From NCBI GenBank assembly GCA_039806065.1, contig JBDKJS010000206.1, forward strand, positions 1 to 14,647: 14,647 bases of DNA, written 5' to 3'. Shown here one piece after another: positions 13,974 through 14,647 of the stretch (within the stretch, counting starts at the first letter, position 1; every line of letters begins with the position of its first letter). The position numbers were made by a program, and so were the translations under genes. The stretch comes from JBDKJS01 sp039806065 (lineage in GTDB: Bacteria > Bacteroidota > Bacteroidia > AKYH767-A > 2013-40CM-41-45). A model generated the notes under the pieces. That model was not told where the DNA came from, did no database searches, and saw only the letters and a list, made by a program, of their open reading frames with translations.

Positions 13974-14647
13974 ATGATAAAGTTTTTTAAAACGGTATTT
14001 TTTCTTTTGCTTTTTGTATACAATGCAAAGGCAACACATATTGTGGGTGGCGAAATTTATTACACCTACCTTGGTGGCAATAGCTATGAAATAAAGTTGT
14101 TGGTTTATAGAGATTGCTTTAATGGCCAAGCCCCATTTGACAACCCAGCGAGCATCGGTTTTTTTGATAGTAATTTTAATCTTGTGACAGATGTTTTTGT
14201 AAATATTACCACTCAGGGTAACATTGCCAATACCATCACCTCTCCATGCCTTACGCCACCTAGTAATGTATGTTATGAATTTGCCGAATACAATACCGTG
14301 GTTAGCCTTAATATCCCTAGCGGTGGGTTGCAAGTGGTGTATCAACGCTGTTGTAGAAATAATTCTATCATCAATTTGGTACAGCAACAGGGTGCTACTT
14401 ATACCACCACTATTCCTGATGTGGCTGTGGTGCCAGTGAATAGTAGCCCTCAGTTTAATTTGTTGCCCTCAACATTTATTTGTCAAAATGCACCATTTAG
14501 ATTTGATCATGCTGCTACTGATGCCGAAGGCGACTCCTTGGTATATGAACTTTGCGCCCCCTTTGATGGTGCTAGCAGCTTTAGCCCGCAACCTCAACCT
14601 CCTGATCCCCCTCCCTATAATACCATCGTATTTCAACCTCCTTATTC
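13974..14647 (+). CDS. Secreted Bacteroidota surface protein with QRCCRN motif, gliding-associated type (3' end outside window)
   Basis: The frame runs from ATG 13974 without a stop to the window end, giving 224 residues. A signal peptide MIKFFKTVFFLLLFVYNAKA is followed at once by THIVGGEIYYTYLGGNSYEI, an opening that I recognise from large Bacteroidota proteins ending in a gliding-motility-associated (T9SS type B) C-terminal domain. Further recognisable pieces are LVYRDCFNGQAPFDNPASIG (43-62), CYEFAEYNTVVSLNIP (100-115) and VYQRCCRNNSIINL (122-135), which together suggest beta-sandwich domains with paired cysteines. A proline-rich stretch follows at 205-224. Such proteins usually exceed 1000 residues with many PKD or Ig-like repeats, so most of this gene lies outside. 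Cell-surface or adhesin-like function is inferred from the family, not shown. Confidence 0.85.
   Translation, partial: MIKFFKTVFFLLLFVYNAKATHIVGGEIYYTYLGGNSYEIKLLVYRDCFNGQAPFDNPASIGFFDSNFNLVTDVFVNITTQGNIANTITSPCLTPPSNVCYEFAEYNTVVSLNIPSGGLQVVYQRCCRNNSIINLVQQQGATYTTTIPDVAVVPVNSSPQFNLLPSTFICQNAPFRFDHAATDAEGDSLVYELCAPFDGASSFSPQPQPPDPPPYNTIVFQPPY

Noticed and set aside
13962..14387. 141-codon minus-strand frame at the right edge
   Set aside because: It lies antisense to the signal peptide and conserved motifs of the plus-strand surface protein, and its translation has no recognisable features; it is a shadow.
1..14647. Defence island, prophage, insertion sequence, CRISPR array or tRNA gene
   Set aside because: No transposase, integrase, phage structural, nuclease-effector or spacer-repeat pattern was seen, and no cloverleaf was recognised; the content is housekeeping and exported proteins.

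Overview
The window looks like ordinary chromosomal DNA of a member of the Bacteroidota, possibly of the Chitinophagales. Three lines of evidence support this. Three secreted proteins end in type IX secretion (T9SS) sorting domains, and a fourth belongs to a family linked to gliding motility. The best promoter candidates match the Bacteroidota consensus TTG-N17-23-TAnnTTTG. Starts lack clear Shine-Dalgarno sequences. I see no tRNA, rRNA, insertion sequence, prophage or CRISPR array. Assignment below phylum is a guess.

Layout. Bases 1-837 hold the 3' end of a secreted beta-propeller-like T9SS cargo gene. A 174-bp GC-rich intergenic region with inverted repeats (838-1011) separates it from a minus-strand pair, ung (uracil-DNA glycosylase) followed by a Sua5-type tsaC (tRNA t6A synthesis). 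Divergent from ung is a 41-residue predicted lipoprotein gene (2818-2943). It has its own promoter, and its rho-independent terminator lies antisense to the 3' end of the next gene. A tight minus-strand operon follows, read from 5631 down to 2958: an ABC-type substrate-binding lipoprotein, an OsmC-family protein, and a secreted cyanophycinase-like S51 peptidase overlapping by ATGA.

Divergent from that operon, on the plus strand, are an agmatinase/arginase-family ureohydrolase, a B12-binding-type radical SAM protein of the DUF4080 kind, dnaE (replicative polymerase alpha subunit) and a TspO/MBR membrane protein. An imperfect 29-nt palindrome lies between the radical SAM gene and dnaE. Convergent with tspO is a secreted endonuclease I with a T9SS tail and a TTG start. 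After a 293-bp noncoding stretch, the window ends inside a secreted Bacteroidota surface protein that carries a QRCCRN motif.

How the genes work together. DnaE and Ung are housekeeping DNA replication and repair functions, and TsaC is tRNA modification. The S51 peptidase, endonuclease I and the propeller protein are exported and fit scavenging of peptides and DNA outside the cell. The ureohydrolase beside a cyanophycinase-like enzyme could hint at use of arginine-rich material, but this is weak. I found no convincing new defence or mobile system. The most unusual items are the tiny lipoprotein gene, the altered pocket of the S51 enzyme in its odd operon, the uncharacterised radical SAM protein, the pre-dnaE palindrome, and a possible leaderless start of the ureohydrolase.
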